From positions 1 through 6,091 of the forward strand of contig CAYXJR010000148.1 of the NCBI GenBank assembly GCA_964465145.1: DNA of 6,091 nt, read 5' to 3'. The notes under the pieces were generated by a model that ran no database searches, had not been told where the DNA came from, and was given only the letters and a program-made list of their open reading frames with translations. Below are positions 1-5,529 of this stretch, one piece after another. This DNA is from JAUVKA01 sp964465145. Lineage in GTDB: Bacteria; Bacteroidota; Bacteroidia; Bacteroidales; UBA12481. The position numbers were made by a program, and so were the translations under genes. Position 1 is the first letter of the stretch. Every line of letters starts with the position of its first letter.

Positions 1-5
1 CCAAT

Positions 6-11
6 AAGGAG
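6..11 (+). promoter_or_regulatory. Ribosome binding site for the 80-residue protein
   Basis: AAGGAG lies seven bases before the ATG at 19. It supports that start over the in-frame ATG at 43, which has no purine-rich stretch at the right distance. It is one of only two good Shine-Dalgarno sequences in the window. Confidence 0.65.
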
Positions 12-18
12 ATACAAG

Positions 19-261
19 ATGGCAGAGCAAACCGAGACCACGATGTTCAAAAAGAAATACAAGATGCGGAGTCTTGGTGAAGATGGTCTAAATACGGTTG
101 TATCAATCCCAAGAATAGTCCTTCAGCGTGAGGCTGATAAACAAGGAATAATCCATAAAGCCCTGCAAAATAGTATTCCTGTCATACATTTGCTTAATAT
201 CAAGGGTTTGGCGATTGAGTATGGATTGAAATGGGATCCGGTGGTTAAGAGTGACGAATGA
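19..261 (+). CDS. Small uncharacterised protein, weakly AbrB-like
   Basis: This 80-residue soluble protein has no signal peptide and no membrane segment, and I do not recognise a named family with certainty. Residues 10-18 are basic (several Lys and Arg). Residues 19-44 run as a glycine turn, a beta-like stretch reaching VVSIPR, then a helix-like segment ending in QGI. That order loosely recalls the swapped-hairpin AbrB/SpoVT DNA-binding fold, in which a conserved IP precedes the helix. Residues 50-68 are more hydrophobic and could pack a dimer core. The ATG at 19 is preferred because AAGGAG precedes it; an ATG at 43 would remove the acidic, Thr-rich first eight residues. The last codons and the TGA stop lie in the 7-bp repeat array that follows, so the C-terminus (Ser-Asp-Glu) may be repeat-derived. 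A 141-base gap separates it from the transport genes, so a shared function is not implied. A transcription or antitoxin-like role is only a guess. Confidence 0.7.
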   Translation: MAEQTETTMFKKKYKMRSLGEDGLNTVVSIPRIVLQREADKQGIIHKALQNSIPVIHLLNIKGLAIEYGLKWDPVVKSDE

Positions 262-310
262 CGAGTGACGGTGACTCACAACTCACAGCTCACTCTTCAC
301 AACTCACAAT
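249..310. repeat. Heptanucleotide array that switches orientation at its centre
   Basis: Three 7-bp units of form GARTGAC occupy 249-255, 256-262 and 263-269, followed by a 6-bp unit GGTGAC at 270-275. Five 7-bp units beginning TCAC then occupy 276-282, 283-289, 290-296, 297-303 and 304-310. The GTGA core of the left half is complementary to the TCAC core of the right half. The junction GTGACTCAC (271-279) is a perfect 9-base palindrome around C275. The array could therefore fold as an imperfect hairpin. It supplies the stop codon of the upstream gene and lies about 90 bases before the next one. No T-run follows, so it is not a typical intrinsic terminator. Confidence 0.85.
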
Positions 311-388
311 TTCGTTAATTATTCTTAATATGAACGTGGAAAATATGGTAAATAATCGAAGTTTAATACCTTTAAAGACTACAATAAA

Positions 389-394
389 AGGAGG
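389..394 (+). promoter_or_regulatory. Strong ribosome binding site for the DUF6305-type gene
   Basis: AGGAGG is a perfect Shine-Dalgarno core, eight bases before the ATG at 403. It fixes that start and suggests efficient translation of the first gene of the transport cluster, in contrast to the weak or absent sites before most downstream genes. Confidence 0.75.
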
Positions 395-402
395 CAAAAC
401 AA

Positions 403-1002
403 ATGAACAAACTGACCATTGCAATTGTCACTATTATTACCTGCACCACTTTATTATTTCATACCGGTGAGGCGACTGCACAAACAGCTGAAGAACCAGT
501 AATGTTAACATCCTGCGGTCAAAGCCCCGGACCAGTCAGATTGAAAATTTTCATGCAGCGCCTGACTATGGATTTTGAATACAATCTAATGGTTACCGCA
601 CAGGATCTTGTTGCAGCCAAAGAGGCCGGAAAACCATTTAAGACCCTGATTATTGTGACAGGTGCCAGTTTAAAAGGGATGGGAGCAGCAGGAGTATCCA
701 TTGATGATGAGTTGATTCGCACTAAAGCTTTGATAGATGAGGCTAAAAAACAAGGAATTAAAGTAATAGGATCACACATTGAAGGGATGTCACGACGTTC
801 ACAAGGGGCTTCAGCAGGAGACAGTAGTGATGAGCAGTCTATTGATGCCGTTTGTCCAAATTCTGATTTTATGATTGTTAAGAAGGAGGGTAATGAGGAT
901 GGCAGGTTTACTGCTATTTCCAAAGGTAAAGACATTCCTTTGATCCTTTTTGAAATGAACACTGAGATTTCTCCAGTGCTGAAAAAAGTATTCAATAAAT
1001 AG
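403..1002 (+). CDS. Secreted DUF6305-family protein, putative transporter partner
   Basis: This 199-residue protein has an N-terminal signal peptide: Lys3, a hydrophobic stretch at about 5-19, and probable cleavage near residues 24-27 (ATAQ). The mature part begins with LTSCGQSPGP (35-44). It continues as an alpha/beta protein: strand at 80-86 (KTLIIVT), a glycine-rich loop GASLKGMGAAG (87-97), a charged helix at about 101-118, strand IKVIGSHI (119-126), then a polar loop (129-145). A further strand near FMIVKKEGNEDGRF (156-169) and a closing IPLILFE (178-184) complete it. I recognise this pattern (T-S-x-G-Q-S near the mature N-terminus, G-x-G-A-A-G, EGN-x-DG-x-F) as DUF6305, a family without an assigned biochemical role as far as I know. 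The pattern match is from memory and not a search. Cys38 and Cys151 could form a disulfide outside the cytoplasm. The permease gene starts nine bases after the stop, which strongly suggests co-translation and a working partnership, possibly as a substrate-binding or regulatory subunit. Confidence 0.88.
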   Translation: MNKLTIAIVTIITCTTLLFHTGEATAQTAEEPVMLTSCGQSPGPVRLKIFMQRLTMDFEYNLMVTAQDLVAAKEAGKPFKTLIIVTGASLKGMGAAGVSIDDELIRTKALIDEAKKQGIKVIGSHIEGMSRRSQGASAGDSSDEQSIDAVCPNSDFMIVKKEGNEDGRFTAISKGKDIPLILFEMNTEISPVLKKVFNK

Positions 1003-1011
1003 AGTTCGGTT

Positions 1012-2304
1012 GTGAATATGTATCTATCGGCAGGGATCGTTCTGGGTGTGATGGTGTTAATATACATCATTGCCCTGCGATTTAAACTGTCTACTGAGCT
1101 GGCCATGGTCCTGGCTGCTGTTGGAGGTGCGGTGAGTGCCGGACACTGGTTCCCTGCCCGGCACATAGCAGAAGGAGCAATAACCTACCTGGATATTAAC
1201 CTTATCTTCATTTCGGCTACCCTTTTCATGAATATCCTTAAAGAATCAGGTGGGATTGCTTTTGTCGTGAGGGCCATAATTAAAACTTTTCACAATAGCC
1301 GGGTCCTGCTGCTAATCCTCTTAACTTTTCTCTTACTGGTTCCAGGCGCTCTTACCGGGGCTGGCAGCGTAACCGTTTTAATTACAGGAGGTTTAGTCGC
1401 TATTGTATTGAATTACATGGGGATTAATAAAATCCGTATTGCAGCTATCATTTTTCTTATTGCCGGATTGAGTGCGGCAGCTCCACCAGTTAGTCTATGG
1501 GCAATGATGACGGCGGCCGGAGTGAACATGCCATACGTGGGATTTTTCCTTCCTCTGTTGATTCCATGCATAGTAGGGGCTCTGTTTACTATTTTCTTCC
1601 TGGGATGGAAAGGCCATAAAATTGATGTAAAAAAAGCCTTTGAAGAATTGCCAACCCCTCCGGAAAAAATGAACTGGTGGCGGATTATCATCCCTTTTTT
1701 AATATTTTTCGGACTGATTTTTATTGGCAGAAAATGGCCTCATGATACACCAGTTGTTGGTATGCCGATGATGTTTCTCCTGGCAGCTTTAAGTTCTTAT
1801 CTTCTGTCACCAATTAAACTCAATATTTTTAAGATTTCAGCCAATACTATTAAACAACTTTTGCCTTTGATTGGAACCCTGACAGCAGTGGGAATACTAG
1901 TTCAAATTATGACTTTGACCGGGGTTAGGGGCCTGCTGGCTATCATGTTTATCACTTTACCTACCTTCCTGGTGATTGGTAGTTTGTTCGTATTCTTGCC
2001 CATTACCGAATCTGTTTTAATGTACGGTTCAGCAGCAGTATTTGGTGTGCCTCTGGTGCTTTTATTCAATACTATGGGTTTAAATCCCATTGTGGCTCTG
2101 GCTGGTATGAGTGTGATCTGGCCCTTGGGTGATGCATTGCCTCCAACAGCTATAATTGGCCGATTAACGGTTGATGTTGTAGGCCCTAAAGAAAAATATT
2201 CCCAGTTCTTGAAAATGTGCCTGGTACCAGCTATTGTGATTTGTATTATCGGGACTTTAATGGTGATCTTCAGTAAAAATCTGGGATTTTTAACAGGATT
2301 TTAA
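1012..2304 (+). CDS. Polytopic permease, TRAP DctM-like / IT superfamily
   Basis: This 430-residue integral membrane protein has about 12-14 hydrophobic segments, at approximately 4-22, 27-44, 62-77, 97-112, 117-135, 142-165, 173-197, 224-240, 248-266, 284-303, 307-330, 334-353, 357-380 and 401-421. A charged, probably cytoplasmic loop at 199-222 divides it into two halves. Each half carries a proline pair in a small-residue context: SAAAPPVSLWA (154-164) and GDALPPTAIIG (373-383). This fits the inverted-repeat, two-hairpin architecture of DctM and related ion-transporter-superfamily carriers. Length matches DctM subunits (about 425-440). Family knowledge points to cation-coupled uptake of a small carboxylate or amino-acid-like solute; the substrate cannot be read from the sequence. 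The start is GTG at 1012, nine bases after the upstream stop; ATG at 1018 is an in-frame alternative that loses two residues. No DctP or DctQ gene is present in the window. A CitMHS-like or other single-polypeptide carrier is the main alternative. Confidence 0.88.
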   Translation: MNMYLSAGIVLGVMVLIYIIALRFKLSTELAMVLAAVGGAVSAGHWFPARHIAEGAITYLDINLIFISATLFMNILKESGGIAFVVRAIIKTFHNSRVLLLILLTFLLLVPGALTGAGSVTVLITGGLVAIVLNYMGINKIRIAAIIFLIAGLSAAAPPVSLWAMMTAAGVNMPYVGFFLPLLIPCIVGALFTIFFLGWKGHKIDVKKAFEELPTPPEKMNWWRIIIPFLIFFGLIFIGRKWPHDTPVVGMPMMFLLAALSSYLLSPIKLNIFKISANTIKQLLPLIGTLTAVGILVQIMTLTGVRGLLAIMFITLPTFLVIGSLFVFLPITESVLMYGSAAVFGVPLVLLFNTMGLNPIVALAGMSVIWPLGDALPPTAIIGRLTVDVVGPKEKYSQFLKMCLVPAIVICIIGTLMVIFSKNLGFLTGF

Positions 2305-2338
2305 GTTTATGAGGTTTATAAAGTTTAGAAGGTTTAGA
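2303..2338. repeat. Four-copy 9-bp tandem repeat after the permease
   Basis: Four adjacent units fit the pattern ARGTTTAKR: AAGTTTATG (2303-2311), AGGTTTATA (2312-2320), AAGTTTAGA (2321-2329) and AGGTTTAGA (2330-2338). AAG and AGG starts alternate, so an 18-bp double unit is also possible. The array begins within the permease stop codon and ends ten bases before the 54-residue gene. Its purine-rich AGAAGG (2327-2332) is too far from the ATG at 2349 (16 bases) to be a good ribosome binding site. Confidence 0.8.
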
Positions 2339-2348
2339 ATTAATTGAA

Positions 2349-2513
2349 ATGGGTTTTATAGATACAGTCATATCAGTAATTTATTACTTGTTTATTGCTT
2401 TTATAGCGATATTGATAATTTATAATCTTATCAAAAGCAAGGATTGGAAAAAAGAGGTCATATATATTGTAATCCTTCTGCCATTTTTGTTGCGTTTGTT
2501 CATGCTAAAGTAA
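2349..2513 (+). CDS. Small 54-residue membrane protein in the transport operon
   Basis: This short open frame begins with ATG and ends in TAA. It encodes a hydrophobic segment at about 5-28 (beginning DTVISVIYY), a basic, probably cytoplasmic loop KSKDWKKE (29-36), and a second hydrophobic segment at about 37-48 followed by a basic tail (RLFMLK). The positive-inside rule suggests the loop faces the cytoplasm. The frame lies 44 bases after the permease stop and only six bases before the zinc hydrolase start, so it fills the space exactly as a real gene would. I do not recognise a family. By position it may be a small accessory subunit of the permease, a much-reduced counterpart of the DctQ subunit in TRAP systems, but no sequence similarity to DctQ is visible. 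There is no strong ribosome binding site. AT-rich DNA also yields hydrophobic chance frames, which is the main reason for caution. Confidence 0.68.
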   Translation: MGFIDTVISVIYYLFIAFIAILIIYNLIKSKDWKKEVIYIVILLPFLLRLFMLK

Positions 2514-2519
2514 ACGGGT

Positions 2520-3683
2520 ATGGGAAAGACAGCTATCATCAGAAAATGTATACTGGGATCAATAGGCCTGGTAATCTTTGTCGTAGCGGGGATTCAATTT
2601 TATCAGCACCGGCATTATAAAGAAACAGTAGTGATTGGCGATTGGGTAAAAGTCAAAAAGCTGGGCGACTATTTTGATGGCATCCGGGGAACTGCTAACG
2701 ATTGCAATATTTATATTATTGAAGGTAAAGAACCTGGTGCTGCGTTCTTGATTTTGGGAGGTTCCCATCCAGAAGAACCTGCCGGAAGACTGGCTGCCTG
2801 GCTATTGGTTGAAAACGCAAGAATTCAAACCGGTAAACTAATAGTAGTATTATCAGCCAACCGCAGTGGAACTACAGTTACCCGTCCTAGTGGTGCTTAT
2901 CCCACCAAATATACTATCCCTACACCCTGGGGTGGGCAAACCTTCAGGATGGGAGATCGCTGGTCGAACCCATTAGATCAGTGGCCGGATCCTGAAGTAT
3001 ATATTCATTACCCAAGCGGTCAGAACCTGGCCTACGTGGACATTAGGAATCTCAACCGCACCTGGCCGGGAAGGGCCAATGGAACACTTACCGAAAAAAC
3101 CTGCCATGCTTTCATGCAGTTGATAGATAAGGAAGAGGTTGATCTTGTTATTGATCTGCATGAAGCTGAACTTCAATACCCGGTAATTAATACCATTGTG
3201 GCCCACGAAAAAGGACAGGAATTGGCAACATTGGTTTCTATGATGCTTACGGATTTTGAAGGCTTCAGTATCGGAACAGAATTCTCACCGAAGAATTTGC
3301 ATGGATTATCACATAGAGAAATAGGCGATCACTCAGATGCTATTTCACTCTTATTTGAAGCACCAGAACCCTTTTTGGATGCCACCAGGGGTATTACAGG
3401 TGAGAAGCAATTGCTCGAAGGGAAGGATGAATTTGTTGTTAAGGCCGGAGAACATGGCCTTCTTTTTGCACCAATAGATGAAAATGGCTGGCCAATAGGT
3501 GTGAGGGTGGGCCGCCATACTTCAACTATTCTGCAGACCTTTGAAAGTTGGAACGAATATTACCCCAACAAATCCATCATCTGTAATAATGTTCCTCGTT
3601 ATGCTGAAGTCATTGAAAATGGGGTAGGTTTCTATCTAAAAAATCCCAACGATAAGGATAAGCACATAATAGTATTTGAATAA
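2520..3683 (+). CDS. Membrane-anchored zinc hydrolase, succinylglutamate desuccinylase/aspartoacylase family
   Basis: This 387-residue protein has a basic N-terminus and one hydrophobic segment (about 10-27) followed by a basic stretch (HRH, 30-32). It is probably an uncleaved anchor or signal with the catalytic domain outside the cytoplasm. Zinc-ligand candidates follow the M14/AstE-AspA order: His83 and Glu86 in GGSHPEEPAG (80-89), and His214 in VIDLHEAE (210-217). Asn179-Arg180 in NLNRTWPG (177-184) match the substrate-carboxylate-binding NR pair, usually seen as DLNRxFPG. Glu280 in LLFEAPEP (277-284) is the likely catalytic acid-base. Family members hydrolyse an N-acyl amino acid or carboxypeptidase-type bond with one zinc ion. 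The set is complete, so I expect activity, but the substrate is unknown. AstE and aspartoacylase themselves are cytosolic, so the anchor sets this protein apart. An insert of roughly 40 residues rich in Trp, Pro and Tyr (about 136-175) precedes the NR motif. The start lies six bases after the small membrane gene, indicating coupled expression. It is not a bona fide AstE: no arginine-succinyltransferase pathway genes are nearby. Confidence 0.88.
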   Translation: MGKTAIIRKCILGSIGLVIFVVAGIQFYQHRHYKETVVIGDWVKVKKLGDYFDGIRGTANDCNIYIIEGKEPGAAFLILGGSHPEEPAGRLAAWLLVENARIQTGKLIVVLSANRSGTTVTRPSGAYPTKYTIPTPWGGQTFRMGDRWSNPLDQWPDPEVYIHYPSGQNLAYVDIRNLNRTWPGRANGTLTEKTCHAFMQLIDKEEVDLVIDLHEAELQYPVINTIVAHEKGQELATLVSMMLTDFEGFSIGTEFSPKNLHGLSHREIGDHSDAISLLFEAPEPFLDATRGITGEKQLLEGKDEFVVKAGEHGLLFAPIDENGWPIGVRVGRHTSTILQTFESWNEYYPNKSIICNNVPRYAEVIENGVGFYLKNPNDKDKHIIVFE

Positions 3684-3724
3684 CTAATTAATAAGAAAAT
3701 AGTACTCATTTTAAGCTATTGACC

Positions 3725-5392
3725 ATGAAAAACCAACGTACCCTTCAAACTTTCCTTCTTGTAATATTGGCCCTGTTTTTAACTAACCTAAATACACAGG
3801 CCCAGTTCATCCCGGTGAGTGAGGAAGATGCTTCCTGTACCAGTATTATGGTGGGTAAGAAAGCAAGCACGGACGGATCAGTAATTACCAGTCATAGTTG
3901 TGATGGAGATTATCGCACGTGGCTTACTATTGTGCCTCACAAGTATTATGACAAAGGTGCTATGCGTAAAGTTCGATGGGGTTTATTGCATACGGAAACA
4001 CCCTGGGATACGCGCAGAGTGATTGAGAAGGGAGAAATTCCCCAGGTTGAGGAGACCTACTCATATTATAATGTTGCTTATCCGGCCATGAATGAAAAAC
4101 AATTGGCTATGGGTGAGACAACTATAGGAGGCAAAAGAGACCTGCGCAATGATGACGGACTCTTTCTGATAGAGGAATTGCAGGCTATTGCTATGGAACG
4201 CTGCTCCACAGCCCGTGAAGCGATACAATTGATGGGGGTTCTGGCAACCAAATACGGATATGGGGATTCTGGTGAATGTTTAACTGTTGCCGATAAGAAC
4301 GAGGTTTGGCACTTTGAGATTTTCGGTGCAAGTGTTTTTGAGATTGGAGCCGTATGGGCAGCCGTGAGGATTCCCGATAATCACGTAGGTGTTTCTGCTA
4401 ACATCTCTCGTATAAGCACATTGGATCTTGATAAGTCAGATTATTATATGGCTTCTGAAAATGTATTCTCTTTGGCTGAGGAGTTGGGCTTTTGGGATCC
4501 TGATAGCGGAGAAGAATTTAAAATGTGGAAAGCCTATAGCGGACGAAAACCTTTTTCGACAAGGGAATTTTTTGTTCTCAGTACAATGGCTCCATCACTC
4601 GGATTAACCCCTGAAATGGAGGAACTTCCTTTCTCCGTGAAGCCTGATCAAAAAGTGAGTGTTAGAGATGTACTTGCCTATTACCGACAGACTTACGAGG
4701 GGACAGATCTCGATGCAACACAAAATCTACTTGTTGTGAACCGGTCGAGGTATAGAAGGGGTGGGGAAGAGGAAAATGTGAATCCTGAACCGGTAAAAAG
4801 TCCTGTTGCTAATCCATGGATGGGATACGACTTACAAAACCTGATCAACACTCTCAAGCCTGACACATATAAAGGTGTCAGGAGTATAGCCATTAGTGGA
4901 TGTTCATATTCTCATATTATCCAGTGCCGCGATTGGTTACCCGATGAGATAGGTGGAGTAGCCTGGTTCGCCTTCGATAATCCCGGCTGCAGTCCGAGAA
5001 TACCTATTTTCTCCGGAACCCTGAGTTTACCTGAGAGCTTTGCCATTTGCGGGCAAAAAAGCTTCCGTACCGATGCTGCCATTTGGAGTTTCCGCCGGAC
5101 CAACCGCCTTGCTGAACACAGATGGGGTAGTACACGCGGATATATTGAGGGCGGGGTTAAAGAACTTGAGGATAAAGCATTTGCAGAATTGCCCCTGATT
5201 GAAAAGAAGGCAGTTGAGATGTATAAGTCTGAAATGAAGAAAGAACCTGTTCTTGACGAAAATGGTCATCCGGTAACTCCGGAGTACAGAGAGTTCCTGA
5301 CACAATATACCAATGATTTTGCCCGTGCAGCGATGAGCAGATGGTGGGAAATGGGAGATATATTCTGGGGGATGTTTGCCAGAGGAATGTAA
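3725..5392 (+). CDS. Exported C69-family dipeptidase (first of two)
   Basis: This 555-residue Ntn-type cysteine peptidase has a signal peptide: basic Lys2/Arg5, hydrophobic core 10-19, and a probable cleavage near TQAQ (24-27). The segment FIPVSEEDAS then precedes Cys38, the expected nucleophile in SCTSIMVGKKAS (37-48), so about ten residues must be removed to expose an N-terminal Cys. Other family-like blocks are DGS (50-52), TSHSCD (55-60), YPAMNEKQLAMGETT (119-133), GGKR (135-138), YGDSGEC (179-185), WHFE (195-198) and SANISRI (224-230). The C69 family (PepD type) hydrolyses dipeptides. Characterised lactobacillal members are cytosolic and about 470 residues long, so this one is longer and exported, as in many Bacteroidota. 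ATG at 3725 is chosen over a TTG at 3719, because ATG gives a normal signal peptide start and the TTG lacks a ribosome binding site. It follows the zinc hydrolase by 41 bases with no terminator between, so it probably shares its transcript. Confidence 0.92.
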   Translation: MKNQRTLQTFLLVILALFLTNLNTQAQFIPVSEEDASCTSIMVGKKASTDGSVITSHSCDGDYRTWLTIVPHKYYDKGAMRKVRWGLLHTETPWDTRRVIEKGEIPQVEETYSYYNVAYPAMNEKQLAMGETTIGGKRDLRNDDGLFLIEELQAIAMERCSTAREAIQLMGVLATKYGYGDSGECLTVADKNEVWHFEIFGASVFEIGAVWAAVRIPDNHVGVSANISRISTLDLDKSDYYMASENVFSLAEELGFWDPDSGEEFKMWKAYSGRKPFSTREFFVLSTMAPSLGLTPEMEELPFSVKPDQKVSVRDVLAYYRQTYEGTDLDATQNLLVVNRSRYRRGGEEENVNPEPVKSPVANPWMGYDLQNLINTLKPDTYKGVRSIAISGCSYSHIIQCRDWLPDEIGGVAWFAFDNPGCSPRIPIFSGTLSLPESFAICGQKSFRTDAAIWSFRRTNRLAEHRWGSTRGYIEGGVKELEDKAFAELPLIEKKAVEMYKSEMKKEPVLDENGHPVTPEYREFLTQYTNDFARAAMSRWWEMGDIFWGMFARGM

Positions 5393-5400
5393 TACTTCAT

Positions 5401-5414
5401 GGCAGAAGGCAAAA
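5401..5414. repeat. Degenerate heptamer pair
   Basis: Two adjacent 7-bp units, GGCAGAA (5401-5407) and GGCAAAA (5408-5414), lie just after the first C69 stop. Two copies alone could be chance. It is listed because each of the three larger spacers in this window carries a short tandem repeat. Confidence 0.35.
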
Positions 5415-5417
5415 ATT

Positions 5418-5463
5418 AGTCTTAAGCCTTAATTAATAAGTTATAAGGGAAGTATTAAGAACT
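5418..5463. other. Imperfect inverted repeat between the C69 genes
   Basis: AGTCTTAAGCCTT (5418-5430) pairs with AAGTATTAAGAACT (5450-5463), with two mismatches and one bulged base, around a 19-base loop. The stem is AT-rich. A loosely T-rich stretch (5464-5475) follows, but not a clean T-run. It could be a weak terminator or a transcript-processing stem that sets unequal expression of the two peptidases, or simply AT-rich coincidence. Confidence 0.3.
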
Positions 5464-5472
5464 TATTTATTT

Positions 5473-5511
5473 GTTACCATTGTAACCTTACGTAACCTTA
5501 TGTAACCCATT
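5473..5511. repeat. 10-bp tandem repeat upstream of the second C69 gene
   Basis: Four units occur: GTTACCATT (5473-5481, one base short), GTAACCTTAC (5482-5491), GTAACCTTAT (5492-5501) and GTAACCCATT (5502-5511). The first two units also create a small hairpin, GTTAC-CATT-GTAAC (5473-5486). The array ends 18 bases before the ATG at 5530, so it lies in the leader of the second dipeptidase. A 10-bp period equals about one helical turn, which would place identical faces in register for a bound protein; that is speculation. Confidence 0.8.
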
Positions 5512-5529
5512 TTAATAACCTATTATAAA

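Noticed and set aside
249..310. CRISPR array
   Set aside because: Units are 7 bp with no spacers and reverse orientation midway; this is a short tandem repeat.
331..380. Bacteroidota-type promoter before the DUF6305-type gene
   Set aside because: TACCTTTA at 367-374 is one base off the TAnnTTTG -7 consensus, but no TTG-type -33 element sits at the right distance. Too weak to list, although a promoter somewhere in this spacer is likely.
258..470. 70-codon + strand open frame beginning in the heptamer array
   Set aside because: Its first part translates the repeat array, and its end overlaps the signal peptide of the DUF6305-type gene in another frame. No protein-like features.
519..1166. 215-codon open frame on the minus strand
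   Set aside because: It lies antisense to the DUF6305-type gene and the start of the permease, both with strong signal, membrane or family features. Its translation is Ser/Ile/Thr-rich without domains and has no ribosome binding site.
1413..1691. 92-codon minus-strand frame inside the permease gene
   Set aside because: Antisense shadow of a hydrophobic coding region; no start signal and no recognisable domain.
3719..3724. TTG start extending the first C69 protein by two residues
   Set aside because: ATG at 3725 gives a standard signal peptide start (Met-Lys-Asn), and nothing before the TTG resembles a ribosome binding site.
5027..5305. 92-codon minus-strand frame inside the first C69 gene
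   Set aside because: Antisense to well-supported coding sequence; composition looks like a reverse-complement artefact.
5418..5475. Rho-independent terminator after the first C69 gene
   Set aside because: The stem is AT-rich and interrupted, and only a mixed T/A stretch follows; kept only as an imperfect inverted repeat.
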